Positions 1 to 8,426 are shown, numbered from the stretch's first letter. The stretch: 64,000 nucleotides of DNA from Microvirga alba (GCF_015694465.1 NZ_JADQDO010000008.1:149233-213232), one strand, 5' to 3'. A program made the numbers and translations. Notes: generated from the letters alone by a model not told the origin.

Positions 1-548
1 GAGGCGTCGCCGCCGAGGCGGCGGTTCATGTCGATCACGTCCTGCTCGGTCACGCCGAGCTGGGTCGCGATCTGCTTGACCTGCTCGGGGCGCAGATCAC
101 CCTCTTCAAGCGCCGAGATGCGGCCCTTGGCCTTGCGCAGGTTGAAGAACAGCTTCTTCTGGTTCGCGGTGGTTCCCATCTTCACGAGGGACCAGGAACG
201 CAGGATGTATTCTTGAATCGCCGCTTTGATCCACCACATGGCATATGTGGCGAGGCGGAAACCCTTCTCTGGTTCGAAGCGTTTGACGGCCTGCATCAGG
301 CCGACGTTCCCTTCGGACACGACTTCGCCGATCGGCAGCCCATAGCCGCGATAGCCCATGGCGATCTTCGCCACGAGGCGCAGGTGGGATGTAACGAGTC
401 TGTGAGCGGCTTCGCGGTCGCCATGCTCACGCCAGCGTTTGGCGAGCATGTATTCCTCATGCGGCTCGAGCATGGGGAAACGACGAATCTCGTCGAGATA
501 GCGCGAAAGGCCCCCTTCATTGGCAAGCACAGGCAGCGCTGCAGCCAT
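1..548 (-). CDS. rpoH: RNA polymerase sigma-32 factor RpoH (5' part only)
   Basis: Reading leftward from ATG at 548, the frame gives about 182 residues and runs off the left edge of the window, so the C-terminal part (region 4, which reads the -35 element) is missing. The visible part opens MAAALPVLANEGGLSRYLD, then has the RpoH-type LEPHEEYMLAKRWREHGD segment (region 1.2) and region 2 with VAKIAMGYRGYGLPIGEVV, EGNVGLMQAVKRFEP and TYAMWWIKAAIQEYILRSW. The Q(R/K)KLFFNLR stretch after region 2 (seen as NQKKLFFNLRKAK) is the RpoH box, which tells heat-shock sigma factors from housekeeping ones. The protein directs RNA polymerase to heat-shock promoters in the cytoplasm. An AGGAGGAATAAG purine stretch precedes the start. 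It lies downstream of rluD on the same strand, 201 bases away, a common alphaproteobacterial order. Confidence 0.95.
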   Translation of the reverse strand, partial: MAAALPVLANEGGLSRYLDEIRRFPMLEPHEEYMLAKRWREHGDREAAHRLVTSHLRLVAKIAMGYRGYGLPIGEVVSEGNVGLMQAVKRFEPEKGFRLATYAMWWIKAAIQEYILRSWSLVKMGTTANQKKLFFNLRKAKGRISALEEGDLRPEQVKQIATQLGVTEQDVIDMNRRLGGDA

Positions 549-749
549 ATCTTATTCCTCCTTTGGCTCCCTCGTTCCATGAGGCAAGCCCGAGGCGGCC
601 CCCAACATCGGCCGACCGCCCTAGCCGCCCAATATAGGCGGTCCAAACGTGTCCGAATAGAGGCGTTCAGGCTTCGAGACGGATCAACGCGCGGAGAATG
701 CAGGGGTGCCATCACGGCACCGTTTTGCGACGCAGTGCCGCTGTTGGCA

Positions 750-1742
750 TCAGGCCCGCAAAGCCTGGAGAAGCCGGTCCATATCGGCAGGGAGGGGGCT
801 CTCGAAGCGCAGGAATTCTCCAGTACGCGGATGCTCGAATCCAAGCACGGTGGCGTGAAGCGCCTGCCGTTTCAAATCCGCGAGCGCTGTCTGCGCCGCC
901 TCCGAGAGACGATTCGCCTTGGTCTTGAATCCCGAGCCATAGACGCGATCCCCCAGCAGCGGATGGCCGATATGAGCCATGTGCACGCGGATCTGGTGCG
1001 TGCGCCCTGTTTCGAGCTCGCAGCGCACCAGGCTCGCCACCGGATTGGCCGGCGGCAGCGCTTCCAGCACCTCGTAATGCGTGATGGCGTAACGGCCGCG
1101 CTCACCCGACACCACCGCGATCTTTTCGCGGTTGTGCAGGCTGCGGGCCAAAGCCGCGTCGACGATGCCCTTGTGCCTGTCGGGGACTCCCCAGACTGCG
1201 GCGAGATAGGCGCGCTCCAAAGGACCCGTCCGGCCATGATCGGCGAATTGGTCGGCAAGGCCCTGATGGGCGCGGTCGTTCTTGGCGACGACGAGCAGGC
1301 CGGACGTGTCCTTGTCCAGCCGATGCACGATGCCCGGCCGCTTCACGCCGCCGATGCCGGACAGGCTGTCGCCGCAATGGGCGATGAGGGCGTTGACGAG
1401 AGTGCCGGATTCGTGGCCTGCCGCCGGATGCACGACGAGGCCGGCGGGCTTGTCGATGACGATGAGATCCTCGTCCTCATAGACCACCTTCAGCGCGATC
1501 GCTTCGCCCTGCGGCTCGGCCGCGACCGGCGGCGGCACGACAAGCGCGATGATCGCCCCCGCCGCCACCTTGAGGCTGGGGTCGAGAACCGGCGCACCAT
1601 CAATCGTCACCTGTCCGTCGCGGATCAGCGCCTGCAGGCGGCTCCGCGACAAATCGGGCGAAAGACGCGCCAATACCCGATCCAGCCGCTCGGCGGCCGT
1701 GCCATCCTCCAGGGTCCATTCTCGTTCGGTCGTGTCGCTCAC
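750..1742 (-). CDS. rluD: Ribosomal large subunit pseudouridine synthase, RluA/RluD family
   Basis: A 330-residue protein. It has an N-terminal S4-type RNA-binding domain (about residues 16-75, with AERLDRVLARL and SRSRLQALIRDGQV) followed by a pseudouridine synthase catalytic domain. The family signature GIVHRLDKDTSGLLVVAK lies at about residues 137-154, with the catalytic aspartate at 143. Family members isomerise uridines in 23S rRNA; RluD itself acts on helix 69. The exact target cannot be told from sequence alone, and RluC-like specificity is possible, but the place next to rpoH fits the alphaproteobacterial rluD. The length is normal for the family. The gene diverges from the tRNA-Glu gene, with about 94 bases between them for both promoters. 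Confidence 0.92.
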   Translation of the reverse strand: MSDTTEREWTLEDGTAAERLDRVLARLSPDLSRSRLQALIRDGQVTIDGAPVLDPSLKVAAGAIIALVVPPPVAAEPQGEAIALKVVYEDEDLIVIDKPAGLVVHPAAGHESGTLVNALIAHCGDSLSGIGGVKRPGIVHRLDKDTSGLLVVAKNDRAHQGLADQFADHGRTGPLERAYLAAVWGVPDRHKGIVDAALARSLHNREKIAVVSGERGRYAITHYEVLEALPPANPVASLVRCELETGRTHQIRVHMAHIGHPLLGDRVYGSGFKTKANRLSEAAQTALADLKRQALHATVLGFEHPRTGEFLRFESPLPADMDRLLQALRA

Positions 1743-1836
1743 CAGATCCTCATCGATACCGCCCTGTCGCTTTTTTCAGGAAAGGGGCTTGTCGGGTTTC
1801 AGAAGGCTGGTTATACGAGCGGCCTCCGCCTTGCTA

Positions 1837-1912
1837 GCTCCCTTCGTCTAGCGGTCTAGGACGTCGCCCTCTCACGGCGAAAACAGGGGTTCGAGTCCCC
1901 TAGGGAGCGCCA
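1837..1912 (+). tRNA. tRNA-Glu (anticodon CTC)
   Basis: The acceptor arms GCTCCCT (1837-1843) and AGGGAGC (1902-1908) pair fully. The anticodon stem TCGCC/GGCGA encloses the loop CTCTCAC, giving anticodon CTC. The T arm holds GGTTCGAGTCC, and the gene ends with an encoded CCA (1910-1912). The 3' end of tRNA genes is a common landing site for integrases, and the sequence just downstream is decayed (see findings), but no integrase or second copy of the tRNA end was seen in the window. Confidence 0.97.
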
Positions 1913-2175
1913 AGGTTTTAACGGCTTAGTTGATTCTCGCCCGAAGCTCCGCGGGAGTTTCACGTGGCAAACGTCAATTTCTCTGCCGGCCGAATTGGGC
2001 ATGGCGGAGAGCGGTATTGATCGCGCCTCTGCTTTTATTGCTTGCTGGTCGATAGCGGGTGCTAACCGCAAAGCGGATTGGGATTTGCCACAAACTAGCA
2101 TTGTGGGATTCCTCGATGCCTTCGTTTCGAAGGTAGGCGATATTTCGAAGTCCCGGGCTTCCCTGAATGCCACAC
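1913..2175. other. Stretch without a recognisable gene
   Basis: Between the tRNA-Glu and the terminator of the next gene no open frame shows a recognisable protein or a good ribosome binding site. The open frames seen here are short and lack family motifs. I see no tRNA repeat and no promoter that I can support. Confidence 0.5.
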
Positions 2176-2197
2176 AAAAAAGGCACCCAAGGGCGCC
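2176..2197 (-). terminator. Rho-independent terminator of the broken gene upstream
   Basis: Read on the minus strand, GGCGCCC - TT - GGGTGCC forms a seven-pair hairpin with one G-T pair, followed directly by six T (2176-2181 on the plus strand are A). It sits 26 bases past the stop codon of the minus-strand gene at 2223, as expected of an intrinsic terminator, and supports that gene having once been expressed. Confidence 0.75.
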
Positions 2198-2222
2198 CTT
2201 CTGACTCAGATCTCCAGAGACA

Positions 2223-3245
2223 TCAGTTTGTGGGCGCTCTCCAGCGGGAGTTGAACTTCGACCCGATTTGCCACCGCTTCACATCGTCGGAAGCACCGTT
2301 GCACGGAGTTTCGATCGTATCGCGCAGATATAAGAATTCCGCATCTATGATCACACCGAATAGAACGCAGACCGTGTTCCGGCGGCCGAGAGGCTTGTTT
2401 TGCAGTTTCAATTCCGTGCGCACGACGACGGCTTCTAGCTTGCGTGATTTCCAATCGGCATCGCCGAAATCCTCGACGGTGTAGGACTTGCTCTCTAGCT
2501 CCCAACGGTCGCGTATCATCTGCTTGTAGGAACGCACGAATGTCGGGAAGAGCTCTGCCGCGGGACCGAAAATGCCGTCTCCGCGCCGGTCTCCACTGGC
2601 CTTCACATCATTGATGAACGTATCAATAACCTTGGACACGTGGTCTTGGGCGGCCCGGGCCATGGAGCCGTTTCGCGCTTGCAGATCCCGCTCGATGTTC
2701 TCGCGCCTAGCGGCCGCATCGAGCTCGCGCTGCCGGAGGATTGCCGCCTCTTCCTGGAAGGCCTTCCGGGCCTGTTCCTCTTTGGCTATCTGGGCGGCTT
2801 CCGTCTTAAGGATGGCGGAGACTTCGAGCGGCTCGACCCACATCGGCGCCAACATGTAGTCTAGGCGCTCGCGTTTAAGGGCCTTGATGAGGCCAGCGAG
2901 GTTCTCCGCGGAGGCGTAGATGGCGTTGCATTTGCGGGTCTGTTAATCCGCAAACGCATCGTCGAGCGACATCTTCGTGAAAACGACATCTTTCGCCGAG
3001 ACGTGGAAGACCGTGTCCGTCTTGCGAAGCACTGCGACTTGGTGGGCCTCAGGATCCTCCGGCACGGTGTGACAGATCCGCCCATGGCCCGGGTTCGTGT
3101 ATACGAGACCGAAGCCGGTGCTTCGCCCGTTGAGGATTTGCGCCTCGATCGTGGCTGAGCTGGCAACCTCGCTCTGAAGAGCTCGTACGAGGAACGTTGC
3201 TGGGTCTTTTTTTTCGCCTCTCCACAGGACTGCCAAGAGTTTCAA
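2223..3245 (-). pseudogene. Unknown protein gene interrupted by an in-frame TAA stop
   Basis: A single minus-strand frame runs from a TTG at 3245 to a stop at 2223 (341 codons), broken only by TAA at 2943-2945. The first part gives 100 residues ending SLDDAFAD. After the stop the same frame continues with QTRKCNAIYASAENLAGLI and on to the end. The second part could start by itself at ATG 2855 (210 residues). It holds a charged, probably coiled-coil stretch (about EAAQIAKEEQARKAFQEEA to ENIERDLQAR) and a C-terminal globular part. I do not recognise the family. The text on both sides of the stop reads like one protein, and CAA to TAA is a one-base change. The true start is unclear: another stop lies just before the TTG, and a run of eight A near the start could hide a frameshift. 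An intrinsic terminator follows at 2176-2197. Confidence 0.55.
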
Positions 3246-3345
3246 CGGTTAGCCCCGCTGCAGGCGCGGCCTTTTCATTTAAGTGTTTGGGACGAAGGCG
3301 CCTCGCGTTTTGCGCCGGTAGTATGGTTCAAACCTTCGATGATCG

Positions 3346-3672
3346 TCAGGCAGCGCGGATGCGAGCCGAGGGGCGGAAGGAAACAAGCCTGTGCCCCGGC
3401 AGTCGGCGCGCACGAGGTCTCTCGGGGGAGGGCAGCACCGTCAGATTCGTCGTGACTGAGCCTCCGAAGAAGACGGAGCTGGGACCCGAGACGGCGGCAA
3501 TCATCTGCTTATCGTCGAACTGGTAGCTGATTACGCCACCACTCCAACGCACCGATGTGCCCATGAGGTCGGCGGTGAGCACGACTTCCCCGGCTGTCGC
3601 GACGACGTTGGCGAGGATCGGCGCGGGTGCCTCGAAGGTCCAGCGCATCTCTCCCGTGGTGACAGCTCGATC
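3346..3672 (-). pseudogene. Remnant of a PQQ-dependent alcohol dehydrogenase (C-terminal end)
   Basis: On the minus strand the frame reads TTGEMRWTFEAPAPILANVV, ATAGEVVLTADLMG, then SGGVISYQFDDKQMIAAVSG and FFGGSVTTNLTVLPSP. This matches, from memory of the family, the last beta-propeller blades of PQQ-dependent quinoprotein dehydrogenases (G-x-x-x-W, TAGG-V-F-TGDL, GG-V-I-Y-x-x-x-G-KQY-x-A). The segment that normally joins the two parts (the FLALDAKTG-type blade) is missing, so about 20 residues appear deleted. Nothing of the N-terminal 400 or more residues precedes it; the frame in front is unrelated. It is a decayed fragment next to the catabolic block and not a working enzyme. Confidence 0.6.
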
Positions 3673-3688
3673 AATGAAATCCGAACGT

Positions 3689-4081
3689 CTATGGGAGATC
3701 GCCACGGCAGTCGGAAAGATCGACGCTGATCTGAATGCGCCCCTCGTTGACAGTCCATTGCCTGACCGTCGGCTTGCGTAATCCGGAGCGCGTGAACGGA
3801 TCTTCATTGGCGATCTTCATGGCGTCCTCAAAGGAGGTTGCTCTCACGATCGTGAGGCCATCGCCTGTGAGTTGGCCGTTCTCATCGGAGAACGGGCCCG
3901 ACGCAAACAGAATGCCGCGCTTTTCGAGGTCGATAAGGTAGTTGAGGTGCTCCGCCAAATAAGGCCGCAGAGCTGCCGGCTCCGCCACTGCGCTGTTCAG
4001 GATGACAAACAACTGCTTACGCATCATGCGGGCAAGAAGAGCTTGGGGGTCTTCAGACCGGCGCGCCTGGTCTATCGTCAT
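3689..4081 (-). CDS. YciI-like protein
   Basis: A 130-residue protein starting MTIDQARRSEDPQALL. The core, from RKQLFVILNSAVAEPAAL through HLNYLIDLEKRGILFASGPF and GLTIVRATSFEDAMKIANED to WTVNEGRIQI, has the YciI/ferredoxin-like fold pattern: a beta strand, a helix ending in a G-x-L-x-x-x-G-P turn, then another alpha-beta unit. Such proteins are small dimeric barrels, often found next to catabolic genes. Some act in ring or lactone chemistry, but the role of this one is unknown. The ATG was chosen because it overlaps the stop of the GntR gene (ATGA, 4078-4081), showing translational coupling. The open frame extends upstream, but only as an overlap with the GntR gene. Confidence 0.85.
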   Translation of the reverse strand: MTIDQARRSEDPQALLARMMRKQLFVILNSAVAEPAALRPYLAEHLNYLIDLEKRGILFASGPFSDENGQLTGDGLTIVRATSFEDAMKIANEDPFTRSGLRKPTVRQWTVNEGRIQISVDLSDCRGDLP

Positions 4082-4815
4082 GATGCGGAACTCAGCTGGA
4101 GGGCTGCAAGGACCTGTTTCGTGGTTGCGCGGTAATGCTTTTCGAGCGCTGCCACTGCGGCCTTTGAGTTGCGGGCGAGGGCAGCATCCAGGATCTGCTT
4201 GTGTTCGGATATGGTGTCGCGCGTGAGCTTCGGTGCCGAAACCTTCAACGCGCGAACCATGCTGTAGCGCTCGGCCTGATCGAAGAGAAGCCCGGCCAAT
4301 CTGAGTTGCCAATCGGACCCGCACGCCGCCAGCAGGGCCATGTGGAAATTGCGGTGATGTCTAGCCCAGGATTCAGCTGCGTTGCCCGGTCCGTGAGGAA
4401 TGGGAAGACGTGAAAGCGAGTGAAAGCTTGCCACCAGGTTGGTCTCCCAACTGAGGTCGCCCGCCTTGATCGAACGAGTGAGAGCTTCGCGTTCGATCAC
4501 CAATCTGGTCTCCATGACGTCGAGGACATCTGCCGCGGTGATGGGCGCCACGCGGAAACCTCGCTGGCCAACCGTCGTGACAAGTTGCTCGACGGCAAGA
4601 CGAGACAAGGCCTCCCTCAGGGGGCTGATGCCCACATCATACGCAGCCCGCAACTCGTCCGAGCGCAAAGGAGATCCAGGCGGCAACTTTCCCCATACGA
4701 TGTCCGACCTGAGGCGCCAGTACGTTGCCTCGGCAAGAGTTTTCGGAGCCGCCTCGGCGGTCTCGGGGGAGTTTCCCGGAGGAGCGCTGGGCTGAATCGC
4801 GAGTGATCTTTTCAT
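4078..4815 (-). CDS. GntR family transcriptional regulator, FCD type
   Basis: A 245-residue protein. The N-terminal winged helix-turn-helix is at about residues 25-95 (LAEATYWRLRSDIVWGKLPPGSPL, LRAAYDVGISPLREALSRL, QRGFRVAPI). A C-terminal all-helical FCD ligand-binding domain follows, with DVMETRLVIEREAL, ARHHRNFHMALLAACGS and DTISEHKQILDAALARN; the conserved D, H and H residues for metal or acid binding are present. FCD regulators usually repress catabolic operons and release DNA on binding a carboxylic acid. It diverges from the transport operon at 5058 and is coupled to the YciI gene. A long inverted repeat at 4863-4895, about 50 bases before its start, is the best candidate operator. Confidence 0.93.
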   Translation of the reverse strand: MKRSLAIQPSAPPGNSPETAEAAPKTLAEATYWRLRSDIVWGKLPPGSPLRSDELRAAYDVGISPLREALSRLAVEQLVTTVGQRGFRVAPITAADVLDVMETRLVIEREALTRSIKAGDLSWETNLVASFHSLSRLPIPHGPGNAAESWARHHRNFHMALLAACGSDWQLRLAGLLFDQAERYSMVRALKVSAPKLTRDTISEHKQILDAALARNSKAAVAALEKHYRATTKQVLAALQLSSAS

Positions 4816-4862
4816 GGTTCGCTTCTTGACATACTTGCCGATTTAGATCTAGCGTCGCTCAT

Positions 4863-4895
4863 TAATTTGGAAATTTTATATGACTTTCCAAATTA
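4863..4895. promoter_or_regulatory. Perfect inverted repeat, probable operator between GntR gene and transport operon
   Basis: TAATTTGGAAA (4863-4873) and TTTCCAAATTA (4885-4895) are exact reverse complements separated by 11 bases of AT-rich sequence. The spacer, read on the minus strand, contains TATAAA, a possible -10 of the GntR gene. The core TTTGGAAATTTT-N7-TTTCCA recurs with the same spacing at 14751-14775. The position fits autoregulation and control of the divergent operon. Which protein binds is inferred only from neighbourhood. Confidence 0.65.
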
Positions 4896-5057
4896 CCGCA
4901 ACGGGTTCCGGCCCGCGGCGGACCGCATAAAGGGCCTTCTAAAATAAGAAAAACGGTCACGGGGAGATGTCGATGTGGCGGCCGAGTTTGCCATCCTGGA
5001 GCTTAGCCGTTCGATCTGCGCCAGCCGTAATGTTTGTCCTTACGTAAGGAGTGCGGC

Positions 5058-5966
5058 ATGGCGATTCTGGTCGAGCAGGTCTTGAACGGCATCAACTATG
5101 GTCTTCTCCTTTTCCTGATCGCGGCCGGCCTGTCGCTGGTCTTTGGCGTTATGCACCTCATCAATCTGGCGCATGGCTCCTTGTTCATGGTCGGCGCGTT
5201 CGCGGCCGCCGCTTTTGCCCATATCACCAAGAACTTTCTGCTCTCTGTCATCTGCGCAACATTGCTGGCGGCCGCCGTTGGTTGGCTTGTTGAGCGTGTC
5301 ATCGTGCGCAAGCTCTACGCGCGAAGCCATCTCGACCAGGTGCTCGCAACCTTCGGTCTCATCCTGTTCGCGAACGAGTTGCTGCGTTGGATATCCGGCG
5401 GCGTGCCTCAATATGTCCCGTCTCCGGGGCTGTTCTCCGGCACGGTGATGTTGCCTGGAGGTATCGAGTATCCTGCATACCGGATGATGGTGACTTCCAT
5501 CGCTGCTATCGCCGCGCTCGCGATGTGGATGGTGATAGCGAAGACGCGCGCGGGGATGCTGGTACGCGCTTCCGCGAGCAACCCGACGATGGTTCGCCAC
5601 ATCGGCTTCGATGTCGGCTTGATCTCGACCCTCGTATTCGCCGTTGGCGCAGGACTGGCCGGTTTGGCGGGAGCGTTGACCGGCCCGCTGGTTTCGATCG
5701 AAGTCGGCATGGGCGAGCAAGTGCTCATTCTCTCCTTCGTGATCGTCGTTATCGGCGGGCTCGGGTCCATTCGGGGAACATTTCTCGCCGCGATGATGGT
5801 GGGCCTGGTCGATACGTTGGGCCGCGCCCTGATGCCGCTGGCTCTCAGTGGAATATTCAGTGCACGCGCGGTTTCGAGTTTCGCTCCGGCTTTGTCAGCG
5901 ACTCTCGTTTATATTCTGATGGCCGTGGTTCTGATCATGCGGCCGCAGGGGTTGTTCGCGCGATGA
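5058..5966 (+). CDS. ABC importer permease, LivH type
   Basis: A 302-residue hydrophobic protein with about eight membrane segments and the LivH-family text: VLNGINYGLLLFLIAAGLSL followed by VFGVMHLINLAHGSLFM near the N-terminus, and VIVVIGGLGSIRGTFLAA near residue 240, the cytoplasmic loop that meets the ATPase. It forms one half of the membrane channel of a branched-chain-amino-acid-type (HAAT) importer. Such systems also carry aromatic acids, amides and other organic acids, and the catabolic neighbours suggest an aromatic substrate. ATG 5058 was chosen over earlier in-frame starts because AAGGAG lies seven bases upstream. The stop overlaps the next gene's start (ATGA). Confidence 0.93.
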   Translation: MAILVEQVLNGINYGLLLFLIAAGLSLVFGVMHLINLAHGSLFMVGAFAAAAFAHITKNFLLSVICATLLAAAVGWLVERVIVRKLYARSHLDQVLATFGLILFANELLRWISGGVPQYVPSPGLFSGTVMLPGGIEYPAYRMMVTSIAAIAALAMWMVIAKTRAGMLVRASASNPTMVRHIGFDVGLISTLVFAVGAGLAGLAGALTGPLVSIEVGMGEQVLILSFVIVVIGGLGSIRGTFLAAMMVGLVDTLGRALMPLALSGIFSARAVSSFAPALSATLVYILMAVVLIMRPQGLFAR

Positions 5967-6964
5967 GACACCTCGAAAAGCCAGTGGTTCTAGACCTGCA
6001 ACGCCCGACGAATGTGGCCGCGCGCATCGTCGGCGGGGTGCGCTCCTATGCGGCCAACGCCCTCCTGGTCGCCTTGCTCGCGCTCGCACCATTTCTTTTC
6101 GAAAGTCACATCGTCGGCAGCCTCACACGCGGCATGATCTATGGAATGGCGGCTTGCGCAGTCGGGTTCATCATCCGTTGCGGCGGCATGGTGAGCTTCG
6201 GTCACGCGGCCTATTTCGGATTGGGCGCTTATTCGGTGTTGATCGCCCAAAAGATCGGGCTCACCGAAGCGCTGCTCATCTGGCCTATCGCGGTTCTGGT
6301 TTCCGCCGCCGCCTCACTCGCGATCGGCTCCCTTTCGCTCAGAACGCGCGGCGTGTCATTCATCATGATAACGCTTGGCTTCGCGCAGATGGTCTACTTC
6401 GTCATCTCGAGCGTGCAAGGGCTGGGTGGCGCCGACGGTCTTGGCCTTCAGGCGCGAAATCAAATCGGTGGCGTCTCCCTCGAGAGTCCGACGAGGTTCC
6501 ACTTTGTCGTTCTTGCGCTCTTGCTCGTGGTTTTTTGCGTGCTGTCGCGGGTGGGTCGCTCACCTCTCGGCATGGCTCTTGCCGGCATTCGGCAGAACGA
6601 GCGTCGGCTCAAGGCTCTGGGCTACAACACGACCCGGCTTCAACTCACCGCCTTCGTTCTCTCTGCTGCCATCACCGGCTTGGCAGGGGCTCTCGCTGCC
6701 GAATTTTATCTTTATGTCAGTCCCGGCCTGCTGCACTGGATCGTGTCCGGAGAGTTGCTGGTCATGGCGACGCTCGGCGGAGTGACGGCGCTCATGGGCG
6801 GTCTCTTCGGAGCCCTGGTTCTCCTTCTCGCCGAGGTGCTGATCTCGGAATTTACGACCTACTGGCGAATGGCTCTGGGGCCTGTCGTGATCGTGGCGGT
6901 GTTGTACCTTCGGCAAGGGCTTCAGCCTGCGTTGCAGAAAATGCTTGGAGGCGGCCGTGACTGA
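5963..6964 (+). CDS. ABC importer permease, LivM type
   Basis: A 333-residue inner-membrane protein with about nine hydrophobic segments. LivM features are GMIYGMAACAVGFIIRCGG, MVSFGHAAYFGLGAYSV, RTRGVSFIMITLGFAQMVY, SPLGMALAGIRQNERRLKAL (the coupling loop near residue 210) and ATLGGVTALMGGLFGA. It pairs with the LivH-type protein. The start ATG overlaps the stop of the previous gene (ATGA at 5963-5966), and its own stop overlaps the start of the ATPase gene, so the importer genes are translationally coupled. Confidence 0.92.
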   Translation: MRHLEKPVVLDLQRPTNVAARIVGGVRSYAANALLVALLALAPFLFESHIVGSLTRGMIYGMAACAVGFIIRCGGMVSFGHAAYFGLGAYSVLIAQKIGLTEALLIWPIAVLVSAAASLAIGSLSLRTRGVSFIMITLGFAQMVYFVISSVQGLGGADGLGLQARNQIGGVSLESPTRFHFVVLALLLVVFCVLSRVGRSPLGMALAGIRQNERRLKALGYNTTRLQLTAFVLSAAITGLAGALAAEFYLYVSPGLLHWIVSGELLVMATLGGVTALMGGLFGALVLLLAEVLISEFTTYWRMALGPVVIVAVLYLRQGLQPALQKMLGGGRD

Positions 6965-7712
6965 GCCGGTTCTTCAACTGCGAGCGCTCACAAAATCGTA
7001 TGGCGGCCTCATCGTCACGGACAATGTGGATTTGAACGTTCTGCCGAACGAGGTTCACGCGCTCATTGGTCCCAACGGCGCTGGCAAGTCGACACTCATC
7101 GCCCAGATCTTCGGAGAGATAACACCTGACAAGGGGGCGGTCCTCTGGTGCGGGGAGGAGATAACGCGGATTCCCGTCCACCAGCGCGTCAGAAAGGGGC
7201 TGGCTCGATCCTTTCAAGTTACGAGTGTGCTGCCGGAATTCACCGCCCTCGACAATGTGCGCCTGGCGACACTCGCCAGCGCGTCATCGAACCCTTCTGC
7301 CTTCGAGGTTGCTGCCGCCAATCTGACTGCGACCGAGCGCGCCCAGACGTGTCTTGAAAGAGTCGGGCTTGCGACGCGTTCGAATGCTCGGGCCGAGGCG
7401 CTTTCATACGGAGAGCGCCGGCACCTCGAGCTGGCGATGGCCTTGGCGCTGGAGCCGCGCCTCATGCTGCTCGATGAGCCGATGGCTGGTGTTGGATCGG
7501 ACGAGAGCCACTCTCTCACGGCCGTTCTGCGAGATCTTCGGCAGAGCTGCGCGATCCTCCTTGTCGAGCACGACATGGATGTCGTCTTTGCTTTGGCCGA
7601 CCGTGTCTCGGTCCTTGTTGCAGGCCGCATCGTTGCCTCCGGGTCTCCTGCCGAAGTCCACGAGGACCATGAGGTGAAGCGCGCCTATTTCGGCGAGGAG
7701 GACGTGTGGTGA
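6957..7712 (+). CDS. ABC importer ATP-binding protein, LivG type
   Basis: A 251-residue ATPase. Walker A is GPNGAGKST near residue 40, the signature region is LSYGERRHLELAMALA, and Walker B is LMLLDEPMAGVG followed by the switch histidine in LLVEHDMDVVF. The LivG mark is a long insertion between Walker A and the signature with GLARSFQVTSVLPEFTALDNV. GTG 6957 was chosen over TTG 6945 because GGAG lies at 6947-6950 and the GTG overlaps the end of the previous gene. It powers the importer together with the LivF-type partner. Confidence 0.92.
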   Translation: MTEPVLQLRALTKSYGGLIVTDNVDLNVLPNEVHALIGPNGAGKSTLIAQIFGEITPDKGAVLWCGEEITRIPVHQRVRKGLARSFQVTSVLPEFTALDNVRLATLASASSNPSAFEVAAANLTATERAQTCLERVGLATRSNARAEALSYGERRHLELAMALALEPRLMLLDEPMAGVGSDESHSLTAVLRDLRQSCAILLVEHDMDVVFALADRVSVLVAGRIVASGSPAEVHEDHEVKRAYFGEEDVW

Positions 7713-8413
7713 GTTTGCTGAGCGCGTGCAAACTTCAGGGCGGATACGGCGCCGTTCAGGTTCTCTTCGGCGCGGATGTCCAGGTCGATGAAGGGCAGGT
7801 CGTTGCGCTCGTCGGTCGCAACGGTATGGGAAAAACCACCACCATCCGCATGCTCACCGGCGAACTGGTACCACGCGATGGAGAAATCTCCTTCGCCGGA
7901 CAATCCATCGTCGGCGTGCCGGAGTTCAGAATTGCGCGTCTTGGGATCGGTCTTGTGCCTGAAGGTCGGCAGGTCTTTCCCAATCTGACTGTTGAAGAGC
8001 ATCTCACTGTGGCCGCTCGTGCCGGCGAGGGAGGCCGTGCCTGGACCGTCGAGCGTGTACTCGACTTGTTTCCTCGCCTCGGTGAGCGCCAAAAGCAGTT
8101 CGCCAAGACGCTCTCGGGCGGCGAACAGCAGATGCTGGCGATTGGGCGGGCGCTCTTAACAAATCCAAGACTCCTGATTCTGGACGAAGCGACCGAAGGT
8201 CTCGCTCCTCTGGTGCGTCGGGAGATTTGGATGTGCCTGGAGGCGGTGGCGAAAACCGGCCTCTCGGTCATCGTGGTCGACAAAAACATCAAGGCGCTGT
8301 GCCGGATCGCGCATCGGTTCTTTGTCCTCTCGAAGGGCAAGACAGTGTGGACCGGAAATGCGTCGGAATTTGCCGAAGCTGCTGACGTTCATCGACAGTA
8401 TCTCGGCGTTTAG
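7709..8413 (+). CDS. ABC importer ATP-binding protein, LivF type
   Basis: A 234-residue ATPase with Walker A GRNGMGKTT, the LivF-specific GLVPEGRQVFPNLTVEEHL stretch, signature LSGGEQQMLAIGRALLTNP and Walker B LLILDEATEGLAP. The residue after Walker B that normally catalyses hydrolysis is E in DEATEG. One oddity is that the H-loop, normally VEQN or VEHD, reads VVDKNIKAL, so lysine stands where histidine or glutamine is usual. GTG 7709 overlaps the preceding stop (GTGA); an alternative GTG lies three bases upstream. Confidence 0.91.
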   Translation: MSLLSACKLQGGYGAVQVLFGADVQVDEGQVVALVGRNGMGKTTTIRMLTGELVPRDGEISFAGQSIVGVPEFRIARLGIGLVPEGRQVFPNLTVEEHLTVAARAGEGGRAWTVERVLDLFPRLGERQKQFAKTLSGGEQQMLAIGRALLTNPRLLILDEATEGLAPLVRREIWMCLEAVAKTGLSVIVVDKNIKALCRIAHRFFVLSKGKTVWTGNASEFAEAADVHRQYLGV

Positions 8414-8426
8414 GGGAGGAACGACA

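Noticed and set aside
213..1859. Long plus-strand open frame (548 codons)
   Set aside because: It is antisense to rpoH and rluD, both with clear family motifs; the frame has no domain of its own and is a product of high GC.
1856..2173. Minus-strand frame running across the tRNA-Glu
   Set aside because: It is the usual false frame created by the tRNA sequence (the SLGDSNPCF string) and has no protein character.
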